A stretch of 13,549 nucleotides of DNA. It comes from JBMNTQ01 sp050945815. GTDB taxonomy: Bacteria; Bacillota; Clostridia; Christensenellales; JBMNTQ01. The notes under the pieces were generated by a model. That model saw only the letters and a program-made list of their open reading frames with translations. It had not been told where the DNA came from and did not search any database. The stretch is taken from the NCBI GenBank assembly GCA_050945815.1, contig JBMNTQ010000036.1, forward strand, positions 1 through 13,549, in the 5' to 3' direction. Numbering within the stretch: position 1 is the stretch's first letter; each line of letters starts with the position of its first letter. Positions 6,715-12,620 of the stretch are shown in pieces. Position numbers and translations under genes: made by a program.

Positions 6715-8601
6715 TCAGAACCTCCGATTCTTGCTGTACCCGCCCATGGTGTACAGCTTTTCTATACTGTGAATAGACAACCCCTCGTCGACTTCGTCAT
6801 TCACGATCACGATTTGCAGTCTTTTGTACTTCTTCGCTTTTTTTCTGAAATACACATCCCGCGGGCCGGGTAATCCGTTCCAAATCCACCGCTCCCAGTC
6901 GAGCATCGACCAGTTGAATAGATCTCCGGCAGACAGTGTGTCATACACCGCGTTAAAGGTGTTCGGGTTTCCGTCCGCGTGATAGATGATCTTGACGGAC
7001 ATCTTAGTTAGCGGGTTGACCGTCACGAGACAGCCCTTTTTGATCATAGTCTTGAAAAACGCCGCCGTCCCGTCGTCGTCGTTCGGAGTTGCCCACGCCG
7101 CGACAATAGCCGCTCCGTCATCGTTGTGCGCAAGCGTGTCGTTGCAGTATTTTTTGAGCTTGTTGTTCTCGTCCACAATGTATAAATTGTCCTCATAGGC
7201 TACGATATGCTTCGCGTTGATGTTTTCCCAGTAGTAGCACTCATAGCCCCAGTCGTTGCCTTCCCGGCTGCCCGTTTTGTGGCGGGAATCCAGCAGATAC
7301 AGCCTGCTCCCGACCGCGAGGACATAATAGCTTAGGAACTCACAGGCGCAGGCGTCGGACAGGTCTTTTCCCTCTAAAGCCTTGTTAATCAGAAACGAAC
7401 GGTTTTTAGTGGCCCGGTCATAGGACAAATAGGCGTAAGTTGTGGAAAACACGCCGTTCCGGGCAAGGAACAGCGGCTCGTCGTTGAGATTCACAAATCC
7501 GCGCTTGGAGATCGCGCCGGCCCCGACTGTCCCGGTCCGCAAAGTGAAGACCGCCTCCCCTGAATCCGTCAGGGCTCCAATTCGCAGAAAGATGGTTGAA
7601 TCCTGCTCGTTTTCCTCTTTGACGATTCCGAGATATTCTCCCAGTTTCTGATAGCCCATAATCGCCGTGTTCCCGCTGCCGACAATGGAATAATTGATGT
7701 CGGGAAAATAGGTCGGGTCGTTCAGTTCGCTCCACCAGTCATAGGCTTTATAACTTGGATTCCCGGAAAGAAACACACGGTTGTTTCCGCCAACCCCGAA
7801 AGTTGTATTGATGGTGCAGTTCGTGATCCGGTCAGCGTAGCCCGGCACGGTTTTGGAGTAAGTGATGCGGATATTGTCCTGCCCCGCGACCAATGGAATG
7901 TGAGGCGCGCTGAATGTGACCTGCCCCGCCGCCGCGTTGACGGTGTAGCCCGATGTCAGCGTCACCCACCCGGAAGCGGTGATTTCCTGCACAACAACGG
8001 TCGAAGAATCCAGATTGTTCGCGGATAGCTGATAGACCGTGTCCGTCTCGTTGCCCAAAAAGCTCTCCGTCCGCTTCGCCGACAGCAGATTCACCGGCTC
8101 AAACAGCGTTCCGCCGCCAGAAGGAAGCCGCGAGATTAAGATGGTTGGGATATAGGCATTCTGCAGAGCGTCAACGGGAGCACCGGTGTCACGATATCGA
8201 TAAAACCCCGGAGCGATGAAGAAAAACCGATCTGTGCCCTGATGGCGGAAATAAAAGCCGGTGCCCCTCTGATTCGGGACATTATTCGCGAAAACAGTAA
8301 GTGACGCATCAGACGGGTCATAAAATGCAAGCTGATTGCCGTAGTGGATATACAGATAATCCCTGCCGTTCATATTCGCCCACCAGGTGGAGTGAACCGT
8401 ATCCGCAAAGCTCCGAATCGTCCTGAATCCGTACCGCTTGACCGGATTCCCCCCGGCATCCCCGATCATGTTCGGGCAGTACGGCGACCTGTTCCGCGCC
8501 ACCAAGGACGGGGCAACGGATAAATCGCACCCTCTCAAATTGTCGTATTTCACATGATTGACTTTTGGCGTTCTGCGCTTCGTAAACTCAAGAGGAATCA
8601 C
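6715..8601 (-). CDS. Tail nozzle / packaged-DNA stabilisation protein (P22 gp10-like)
   Basis: A 628-residue, beta-rich protein with many aromatic residues and evenly spaced short blade-like segments (for example LYIHYGNQLAFYDP, FFFIAPGFYRYRD, RVFLSGNPSYKAYDWW, LYLLDSRHK, NLYIVDENNKLKKY), consistent with a beta-propeller. The opening (NLRGCDLSVAPSLVARNRSP followed by CPNM) is like the start of podovirus nozzle proteins. Length is above that of P22 gp10 (about 470 residues); residues about 180-260 look like an inserted beta-sandwich (SGYTVNAAAGQVTFSAP). Start GTG at 8601 overlaps the stop of the preceding gene as GTGA, indicating coupling. Likely role: a short tail tube closing the portal channel. 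Family assignment is by pattern, not by search. Confidence 0.7.
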   Translation of the reverse strand: MIPLEFTKRRTPKVNHVKYDNLRGCDLSVAPSLVARNRSPYCPNMIGDAGGNPVKRYGFRTIRSFADTVHSTWWANMNGRDYLYIHYGNQLAFYDPSDASLTVFANNVPNQRGTGFYFRHQGTDRFFFIAPGFYRYRDTGAPVDALQNAYIPTILISRLPSGGGTLFEPVNLLSAKRTESFLGNETDTVYQLSANNLDSSTVVVQEITASGWVTLTSGYTVNAAAGQVTFSAPHIPLVAGQDNIRITYSKTVPGYADRITNCTINTTFGVGGNNRVFLSGNPSYKAYDWWSELNDPTYFPDINYSIVGSGNTAIMGYQKLGEYLGIVKEENEQDSTIFLRIGALTDSGEAVFTLRTGTVGAGAISKRGFVNLNDEPLFLARNGVFSTTYAYLSYDRATKNRSFLINKALEGKDLSDACACEFLSYYVLAVGSRLYLLDSRHKTGSREGNDWGYECYYWENINAKHIVAYEDNLYIVDENNKLKKYCNDTLAHNDDGAAIVAAWATPNDDDGTAAFFKTMIKKGCLVTVNPLTKMSVKIIYHADGNPNTFNAVYDTLSAGDLFNWSMLDWERWIWNGLPGPRDVYFRKKAKKYKRLQIVIVNDEVDEGLSIHSIEKLYTMGGYSKNRRF

Positions 8602-9125
8602 CAGTCAACACCACCCGTAATTGTCGCAGTTATCGTCGCTTCTTTCGCCTGGGACAAATTAACCAGCGCGTTCTGATACCGCGCCGTGTACAGATCGTAC
8701 AGCTCCACCTCGTCAAAAACCGTCAGAGCCGCGCAGCCGTATTGAAGTGCCTCATATGTCGCGGGGTCAGTCGCAACAGCCGTGCTCCCCGCGATATCGC
8801 TTGCCGTGACCTCAGGCGGCACCTTGCTGTATTGAACGGTATAGGTGCCGTCCGCCGGCATCTGCAATTTCCCGACGCCTATTTTCGCGTAGGGCGACGG
8901 CTCCGTTCCGACCTTAACCGCAATGAGTTTCAATACATCGTTGGGAAGTGTCAAAACCCGGTCAGCTGTCGCAATATCCGTCCAAATCATGATTGGCCGC
9001 GCGTACATCGCAATCTCTTTGATCGTGATGTTAATTGCCGCAAGGAATCTGTCCTGATATTCTGTCGCGCCGTCCGGTTCATCTATGAGGGTCAGCACCC
9101 TGTCATATAGGTTTTTAATCGTCAT
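8598..9125 (-). CDS. Neck / head-to-tail adaptor-like protein (P22 gp4 position)
   Basis: A 175-residue protein with a helical first 40 residues (NLYDRVLTLIDEP, then AAINITIKEIAMYARP), a central beta part (RVLTLPNDVLKLIAVKVG, GTYTVQYSKVPPEV) and a helical end (ATYEALQYGCAALTVFDEVE followed by LYDLYTARYQNALVNLSQAK). This helix-beta-helix layout, and especially the Y-E-A-L-xx-G-x-A...E-L-Y-D-x-Y-x-A-R-Y pattern, is typical of phage neck proteins that dock beneath the portal. It ends in a 4-base overlap with the nozzle gene, which also fits a connector component. ATG at 9125 has only a weak upstream AGGG. It may be a gp4-like adaptor or another head-completion protein. Confidence 0.6.
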   Translation of the reverse strand: MTIKNLYDRVLTLIDEPDGATEYQDRFLAAINITIKEIAMYARPIMIWTDIATADRVLTLPNDVLKLIAVKVGTEPSPYAKIGVGKLQMPADGTYTVQYSKVPPEVTASDIAGSTAVATDPATYEALQYGCAALTVFDEVELYDLYTARYQNALVNLSQAKEATITATITGGVDW

Positions 9126-9205
9126 GTTCAGCCCTCACTTATTAGCAATCATCCTCGTTTGGTTTACATAATATCAAAAAAGACTCACCCGTCGTTCACA
9201 CACAT

Positions 9206-9859
9206 TCACACAAAATCAATCTTCCGCTTCGGCTTGCTCCGCTTCCCGCCGCTTGGCTTCGGACTGCTTAAATTAGATTCGCCCTGCTCCGCTCCGGGCA
9301 ATTCCGCGCCGACCTGTTCAGTTTGACCTGATTCAACCCGCCCCGCCTCAATCCGCGCCGGATCGATTATTTCCGCGTCTACTATATTCGCTTCCGTTTC
9401 AATCGTGTCGTCCGGCTCCGAAAGACCCGCTAACAATTTGAGCTGTTCTGTACTGAGCCCGGCCAGCCTGTGGCTGAATTGACTGCTTATATCGATTTTG
9501 TCCGGAGCATATCCGCCCAATATCTTTGTGAGCGAATCAGCCGCTTTAAGCTTAATATCGTCGCTCTTGCCCTCTTTGATCATTACGACCAGATTCGCTT
9601 TGATAAAATCCATGTTCGCGTCAACTAAATGTTCCGCGACATACTCTTCTCGCTGCGCTTTGAAAAATTCAATCCGAGCCTGTACGTCCGGATGCTTTGC
9701 CGCGAGCGACGCGTAAACCTTTATGCTCTCTTTGGTCAGTTTTGGCGCGTCCGTACTGGCTATTCTGAACGCGCGCACCATCGGTGAGTTCAGGGAAACC
9801 GCTTTTGCAAAAATATCTATATCCAGATTCTTTATGATCGATTCAGCGCGCATTGGCAT
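9206..9859 (-). CDS. Putative terminase small subunit
   Basis: A 217-residue protein. ATG at 9859 is chosen because AAAGGATG (9867-9874) lies about 10 bases upstream; an in-frame reading continues to 9940 but runs into repeats and has no ribosome binding site. Residues about 35-130 are helical, with the pattern SIKVYASLAAKHPDVQARIE, then LVVMIKEGKSDDIKLKAADS, then LTKILGGYAPDKIDISSQ, which resembles the C-terminal half of small terminases, where a helix ends in L-G-x-x-A-P-x-K-I-D. The last 70 residues are an acidic Gly/Pro/Ser tail ending in a basic cluster (GGKRSKPKRKIDFV) that could bind DNA or TerL. A classic N-terminal helix-turn-helix is not obvious. Repeats immediately upstream are candidate binding sites. 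Role inferred: recognition of phage DNA for packaging. Confidence 0.6.
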   Translation of the reverse strand: MPMRAESIIKNLDIDIFAKAVSLNSPMVRAFRIASTDAPKLTKESIKVYASLAAKHPDVQARIEFFKAQREEYVAEHLVDANMDFIKANLVVMIKEGKSDDIKLKAADSLTKILGGYAPDKIDISSQFSHRLAGLSTEQLKLLAGLSEPDDTIETEANIVDAEIIDPARIEAGRVESGQTEQVGAELPGAEQGESNLSSPKPSGGKRSKPKRKIDFV

Positions 9860-9925
9860 CGCTTCACATCCTTTTGGGGCGACAGGATTTCTCTCTGTCG
9901 AAAAGTGTATTTTCTGATCGAAAAA

Positions 9926-10041
9926 CGCAACTTGGCGCAACTTAACGCAACTTCTTGTAGATATCGTATTGACGCGATATAATCGCTTTTTATCGAATCG
10001 GTTCCTGTCGAACCCTGCTAAAACGCAACTTAACGCAACTT
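9926..10041. repeat. Phased CGCAACTT boxes upstream of the TerS-like gene
   Basis: Exact CGCAACTT occurs at 9926-9933, 9936-9943, 9946-9953, 10024-10031 and 10034-10041, so neighbouring boxes start 10 bases apart, on one face of the helix. A further exact copy lies at 10654-10661, preceded by a near copy (CGCAATTT, 10643-10650). Short, regularly phased direct repeats next to a small terminase gene are what a multimeric DNA-binding protein such as a TerS ring would use as a pac or cos-flanking site. They could equally be operators for a repressor controlling the late genes. The repeats are seen; the function is inferred. Confidence 0.75.
9955..9983 (+). promoter_or_regulatory. Possible plus-strand sigma-70 promoter
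   Basis: TTGTAG at 9955-9960 and a perfect TATAAT at 9978-9983 are separated by 17 bases. The -35 box begins 2 bases after the last box of the triple CGCAACTT array, so the repeats could regulate it. It points right, away from TerS, into a region with no gene for over 1 kb. It may drive a non-coding or antisense transcript, or be a chance match in AT-rich DNA. Confidence 0.4.
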
Positions 10042-10156
10042 ACTTTGCCCACAATAGAATCGCCCTCTATCGAACGAAAAGCGCATCTTCTTAAATCGAT
10101 TGTTAAATTTTTGTCAATGTGTCCACGCCCTATCAAAGAATATCGCTTCTTATCGC
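9982..10156. repeat. Three ATCGC-N5-TATCG motifs
   Basis: Related 15-base sequences occur at 9982-9996 (ATCGCTTTTTATCGA), 10059-10073 (ATCGCCCTCTATCGA) and 10142-10156 (ATCGCTTCTTATCGC), spaced 77 and 83 bases apart. They alternate with the CGCAACTT boxes, which suggests a degenerate larger repeat unit of roughly 80 bases. Each motif has two ATCG half-sites 10 bases apart in direct orientation. A protein-binding role is possible. Confidence 0.55.
10100..10117. repeat. 18-bp TTG...CAA element, copy 1
   Basis: TTGTTAAATTTTTGTCAA, identical to the copies at 10745 and 10836 but placed over 600 bases away on the TerS side. The TTG/CAA ends and the AAATTT core give partial dyad symmetry, as in operators bound by dimers. 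The complementary strand begins with TTGACA, a consensus -35, but no good -10 follows at 16-18 bases. Confidence 0.75.
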
Positions 10157-10254
10157 AAAGTGTGTTTTCTGATGGTTTCGGTGTGGGTTGTGTTGGGTGG
10201 GTTTATTTTTTGGGGGTGGGTGGGGCGTGTACATAGTCAGCCTAAAGGTCGGTT

Positions 10255-10475
10255 ATTTTTGGGGGGTACCTTCGGATTCGCGCATGACGATCTGACGCCC
10301 CCGCCCCCTGCTTGTGGTGCCGGAGACCCGCCGACCCGATACCCAGCGGCCCCGGTGATCTGCCAGCCGGCGCGGGCCCGGAAGACCGAAGGCAAGCAAC
10401 CCCGCCCCGGCCTGATCTGCATCGCCCTGCTTCCGGCAATCGGCTACAACCCCGCTTGCGACGGCCTTTTTTCGC
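10255..10475. other. GC-rich island after a G-run, ending in a T-run
   Basis: An AT-rich stretch with TTATTTTT gives way to GGGGGG (about 10261-10266) and then to about 200 bases that are strongly GC-rich, with an 8-bp palindrome CGGGCCCG at 10373-10380 and complementary CCTTCGG (10269-10275) and CCGAAGG (10386-10392). It ends at GACGGCC followed by TTTTTT (about 10467-10472), after which AT-rich DNA resumes. No frame gives a believable protein. It could be a structured RNA, a packaging (cos/pac) core, or a captured fragment. I recognise no RNA family. Confidence 0.4.
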
Positions 10476-10478
10476 CTA

Positions 10479-10506
10479 ATTGCGCAAAATATTAATTTTA
10501 CGCAAT
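10479..10506. repeat. 28-bp palindrome (12-bp arms, one mismatch)
   Basis: ATTGCGCAAAAT at 10479-10490 pairs with ATTTTACGCAAT at 10495-10506 around a 4-base centre, with a single mismatch. It is too AT-rich for a strong RNA terminator and has no following T run. The symmetry is better explained as a dimeric protein-binding site. It begins 7 bases after the T-run that ends the GC-rich island. Confidence 0.65.
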
Positions 10507-10744
10507 ATGAATTGAATAAATCGCTTGAAGTCGGTACTTTGAGACCTTATATCATCACTTTTATGCAAAAATGCTAATAAAAATCGGCCTTATGCATCCT
10601 TTATACAGCCGGTAAAAGCTGCATATATACGGTCAAAAATCCCGCAATTTTGCCGCAACTTTAGATAGAAAGGAGACGATCCGGCGCGAATCGAATCGAT
10701 CTGGTCGGGCCCTCCCCCGCGCGATAAATCGGAAGCGGGCGAGA

Positions 10745-10853
10745 TTGTTAAATTTTTGTCAAACAGGATTGTTAAAAATTTGTCAATCTTTTGTTGGTGG
10801 TTAGCTGGGATTAACTTTTTCACTTCCCCTTGACATTGTTAAATTTTTGTCAA
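10745..10853. repeat. 18-bp TTG...CAA element, copies 2-4
   Basis: Copies at 10745-10762 and 10836-10853 are exact TTGTTAAATTTTTGTCAA. The copy at 10769-10786 is TTGTTAAAAATTTGTCAA, with the AT core shifted but the same length and ends. The first two start 24 bases apart; the third starts 67 bases further on. Copies 3 and 4 share the downstream flank TCTTTT. The clustering on the J-domain-gene side, plus one copy near TerS, suggests a DNA-binding protein that controls both directions, or iteron-type sites. Confidence 0.75.
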
Positions 10854-11026
10854 TCTTTTTGGTATACCAATGGAACACCACTTTCCCACTTCCCCCGCTA
10901 CCATACCATATACACCCCACCAACCCCGCCTTACAAGGGCGGAGCGGAGCCGGGCGACCCGGAGCGACCTGAGGCAGTGCGGAGAGACCGACTGTGTGTC
11001 TTTTTTGACAAAATAACCAAAAATAA

Positions 11027-11044
11027 TTGATGAATTTTGTGCAA
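11027..11044. repeat. Degenerate 18-bp TTG...CAA element next to the J-domain promoter
   Basis: TTGATGAATTTTGTGCAA keeps the length, both ends and most of the AT core of the 18-bp element (13 of 18 bases). It ends 9 bases before the -35 box of the promoter at 11054, a place where a bound regulator would affect transcription. A chance match in AT-rich DNA cannot be excluded. Confidence 0.4.
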
Positions 11045-11053
11045 TATTATCTA

Positions 11054-11082
11054 TTGACTTTGTGGCGATATAGCCGTATCAT
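11054..11082 (+). promoter_or_regulatory. Sigma-70-type promoter of the J-domain/HTH cassette
   Basis: TTGACT (11054-11059) and TATCAT (11077-11082) are separated by 17 bases, giving an expected transcription start near 11089 and a leader of about 90 bases before ATG 11178. Each box differs from consensus by one base, so the cassette can probably be read by the host polymerase without phage factors. The spacer contains GGCGATATAGCC, a small dyad that could bind a regulator. Confidence 0.7.
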
Positions 11083-11177
11083 GTAATCAGATCAAGGGGC
11101 GCGGCCCGACCACCACACACCCAGCCCGGACGGTGCGGACACACCCCCCGGGCGCGGACATGAAGGGAAGTAAAGCC

Positions 11178-11699
11178 ATGACACGCACGAAGACACGCAC
11201 TGACTTTTTTGCAGCTTGCACCACGCTGGAAGACTTAAAAAGGACTTACCACGCGCTGGCACTGCAGCACCACCCAGACCGGGGCGGAGACCTTGAGACC
11301 ATGCAAGCCATCAATACCGCCTATGATCTGTCTTTCCCCCGGCTAAAAGACATCCACCGCGCGGCATCCGGAAAGACTTACGCCAAAGCCACCACCGAAG
11401 CCCCGGAGGAGTACAGAGACCTGATCGACCGGCTGATCAAGCTACAAGGAATCAAGATCGAGATCATCGGCTGCTTTATGTGGGTATCCGGTGACACGAA
11501 GCCGCACAAGGACACCCTAAAGACTTTAGGCCTACGCTGGCACGCAACCAAGGCCGTATGGTACAAATCCCCGCCGGGCTACAGACGCAGCACTAAAAAA
11601 GACCTTACACTTGATCAGATCCGGGCCCGCTTCGACCACGCTACGATCACGGCGGACGACCAAGCCAAAGCGCCCCGACCCAGCGCAATCACAGCCTAA
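11178..11699 (+). CDS. J-domain (DnaJ-like) protein with C-terminal WVSGxTKPHK domain
   Basis: A 173-residue protein. ATG at 11178 is chosen because AAGGGAAG lies about 8 bases upstream; GTG 11133 and ATG 11160 lack a ribosome binding site. Residues about 17-60 form a short J domain (LEDLKRTYHALALQHHPDRG then GDLETMQAINTAYD) with an intact HPD at 32-34, the motif that stimulates Hsp70 ATPase. Gly/Phe and zinc-finger regions of full DnaJ are absent. Residues about 93-137 hold a separate domain (KIEIIGCFMWVSGDTKPHKD, then LKTLGLRWHATKAVWY) that recurs in small phage and plasmid DnaJ-like proteins of Firmicutes. The end is basic and Pro-rich. It lies opposite in direction to all other recognised phage genes except its partner. 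Likely role: recruiting host DnaK to a phage or host target. Confidence 0.85.
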   Translation: MTRTKTRTDFFAACTTLEDLKRTYHALALQHHPDRGGDLETMQAINTAYDLSFPRLKDIHRAASGKTYAKATTEAPEEYRDLIDRLIKLQGIKIEIIGCFMWVSGDTKPHKDTLKTLGLRWHATKAVWYKSPPGYRRSTKKDLTLDQIRARFDHATITADDQAKAPRPSAITA

Positions 11700-11743
11700 A
11701 AAACAAAAAAACCGAACCAGCCCGCCGGAGAAAGGACGGCCCG

Positions 11744-11941
11744 ATGCAAAACGACTTTAACCGAACCCCCGCGGGTAAATTAATCCCCCTGATCGACTAC
11801 GCCCGGCTACACGGGAAGACAATCAGTGCCGTGCGAAAAAAGGCAGCTGACGGAGGATTTAAGACGGCCCGGAAGATCGGGCGCAATTGGGTAATTTCTG
11901 AAGAAGAACCCTTTATTGATTTACGATTCAAAAGAAAATAA
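11744..11941 (+). CDS. Small excisionase/MerR-like helix-turn-helix protein
   Basis: A 65-residue protein with a winged-HTH pattern: LIDYARLHGKTISAVRKKAA (helix-turn-helix, residues about 16-35), then DGGFKTARKIGRNWVISEEE (wing and strand). This matches small DNA-binding proteins common in clostridial genomes, which have the pattern LxxYAxxHGKxxxxxRxxxxxGxFxTAxKxGRxWxIxExEP. ATG at 11744 has GGAGAAAGGA (11727-11736) 7 bases upstream. It starts 44 bases after the J-domain gene and is followed by a terminator, so the two form one unit. It could regulate the cassette's own promoter through the nearby repeats, act as an excisionase-like directionality factor, or be an adaptor; the first is favoured by position only. 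Confidence 0.75.
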   Translation: MQNDFNRTPAGKLIPLIDYARLHGKTISAVRKKAADGGFKTARKIGRNWVISEEEPFIDLRFKRK

Positions 11942-11960
11942 CCCCTCTCTGCACAACACG

Positions 11961-11988
11961 AAGCCGCCCCGGACTGGGACGGCTTTTT
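11961..11988 (+). terminator. Intrinsic terminator of the J-domain/HTH cassette
   Basis: AAGCCGCCCC (11961-11970) pairs with GGGACGGCTT (11976-11985) around a 5-base loop, with one internal mismatch, followed by a T run to 11988. It lies 20 bases after the HTH gene stop. An outer pair, CCCCTCT (11942-11948) with AGAGGGG (11993-11999), encloses it. No T run exists in the minus direction, so it should stop only plus-strand transcription. Confidence 0.85.
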
Positions 11989-12152
11989 GTATAGAGGGGA
12001 CATTGCGCAAGTCGATTTTACAGGGCACAAGCCACGCAACCTAATTTCAGGCAACGTAAATTCTTTTTTACAGAGCGCGGGCCGCGTGAGTCAATTCCGG
12101 GCAATTCCACCCACTGAATTTTTCCAGCGCGCACATCGAGTAAATTCAATTT

Positions 12153-12620
12153 CTACTCAATCAACTTCTTTTTTCGCAAGACAGCCTCGGCCGAGATCAG
12201 GGCGCGATCGTGCAATTCAAAAAAACTGCCTCCCATCTCAGACCGCCCGATTAGATCGGCGACATCCGACCACTTCAAACACTGGCAGTATCGCGCGATC
12301 AACATCGAGCGATGCAGAGGATTTTCAATCAATTCAACGACATCATAAATTTCTTGCTTTATATCATACAATTCATCTATTTTTGCGTTGATTTTATCCT
12401 CTAATTCGATGCCGTCCAAAATTTGCCCCGTTTTGCGCTCTTTTTCCCCGCCCTGCACTTTTACCCTGCCGACCGGATAAACCACGCCCAGAACACTATA
12501 AATTTGTTTCTCTTTGGCTTTAATCAGAACTTTGATCTCCGTATCGACATATAAACCACGCGACAACCACTCTTTAACTGACGCTTTTTTGCTTGGCTCG
12601 ATCAGCTCTTCCCCGGACAT
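12153..12620 (-). CDS. DUF1492/ArpU-like late transcription regulator (sigma region 4-like)
   Basis: A 155-residue protein. Residues about 12-95 are helical and charged (KEWLSRGLYVDTEIKVLIKA, later LEDKINAKIDELYDIKQEIY), as in the DUF1492/ArpU-type phage regulators. Residues about 98-150 (IENPLHRSMLIARYCQCLKW then SDVADLIGRSEMGGSFFELH) are a sigma-70 region-4-like helix-turn-helix. ATG at 12620 has AAAGGGGG upstream and overlaps the previous gene by 47 bases. In many Firmicutes phages such a gene lies just before the small terminase and turns on packaging and structural genes. Here the J-domain cassette and the repeat region lie in between. Identification is by pattern; direct promoter targets are not visible. 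Confidence 0.75.
   Translation of the reverse strand: MSGEELIEPSKKASVKEWLSRGLYVDTEIKVLIKAKEKQIYSVLGVVYPVGRVKVQGGEKERKTGQILDGIELEDKINAKIDELYDIKQEIYDVVELIENPLHRSMLIARYCQCLKWSDVADLIGRSEMGGSFFELHDRALISAEAVLRKKKLIE

Larger units (their letters stand above)
9896..10175. repeat. Diverged direct repeat bracketing the TerS upstream region
   Basis: The 25-base segments at 9896-9920 and 10151-10175 align without gaps and match at 21 positions. Their shared core is AAAGTGT, one variable base, then TTTTCTGAT. They bracket the CGCAACTT boxes, the ATCGC/TATCGA motifs and one 18-bp TTG...CAA element, so the whole 280-base block may be one functional unit or have grown by duplication. Confidence 0.5.
9860..11177. 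other. Long repeat-bearing non-coding region between TerS and the J-domain gene
   Basis: About 1.3 kb lacks a convincing gene on either strand, while the rest of the window is packed. It separates two diverging genes: the TerS-like gene to the left and the J-domain gene to the right. It is a patchwork of AT-rich blocks with direct repeats (9896-10175, 10479-10680, 10740-10870, 11000-11085) and GC-rich blocks (10255-10470, 10680-10740, 10910-11000). The small reading frames here (for example 10590-10823 minus and 10100-10495 plus) have unlikely compositions and cover the repeats. Probable uses are transcription control of both directions and a packaging recognition site. Confidence 0.7.

Noticed and set aside
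9126..9205. Possible terminator (GAC...GTC followed by six T on the minus strand) between TerS and neck genes
   Set aside because: The stem has only 3 base pairs, too weak to call.
9860..9940. N-terminal extension of the TerS-like gene to 9940
   Set aside because: It reaches into the repeat array and lacks a ribosome binding site, whereas ATG 9859 has one.
10100..10495. 131-codon plus-strand frame in the control region
   Set aside because: It begins inside a repeat element, has low-complexity Pro/Ala/Arg stretches from the GC-rich island and lacks a ribosome binding site.
10590..10823. 77-codon minus-strand frame in the control region
   Set aside because: It is made largely of the 18-bp repeats and GC-rich filler, and shows no family pattern. 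No clear ribosome binding site was seen.
10100..10853. CRISPR array from repeated AT-rich elements
   Set aside because: Repeats are only 18 bp, spacing is irregular (24, 67 and over 600 bases) and no cas genes are present.
10745..10853. Minus-strand promoters from the TTGACA carried by each 18-bp element
   Set aside because: No acceptable -10 box lies 16-18 bases beyond any of the clustered copies, and the copy at 10100 has only a poor one.
11005..11010. TTGACA as an additional promoter for the J-domain cassette
   Set aside because: No -10-like sequence lies at a suitable distance; the TTGACT/TATCAT pair downstream is far better.
11133..11177. Earlier starts (GTG 11133, ATG 11160) for the J-domain gene
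   Set aside because: Neither has a ribosome binding site, while ATG 11178 has AAGGGAAG at good spacing; the extra residues do not resemble a J-domain protein start.
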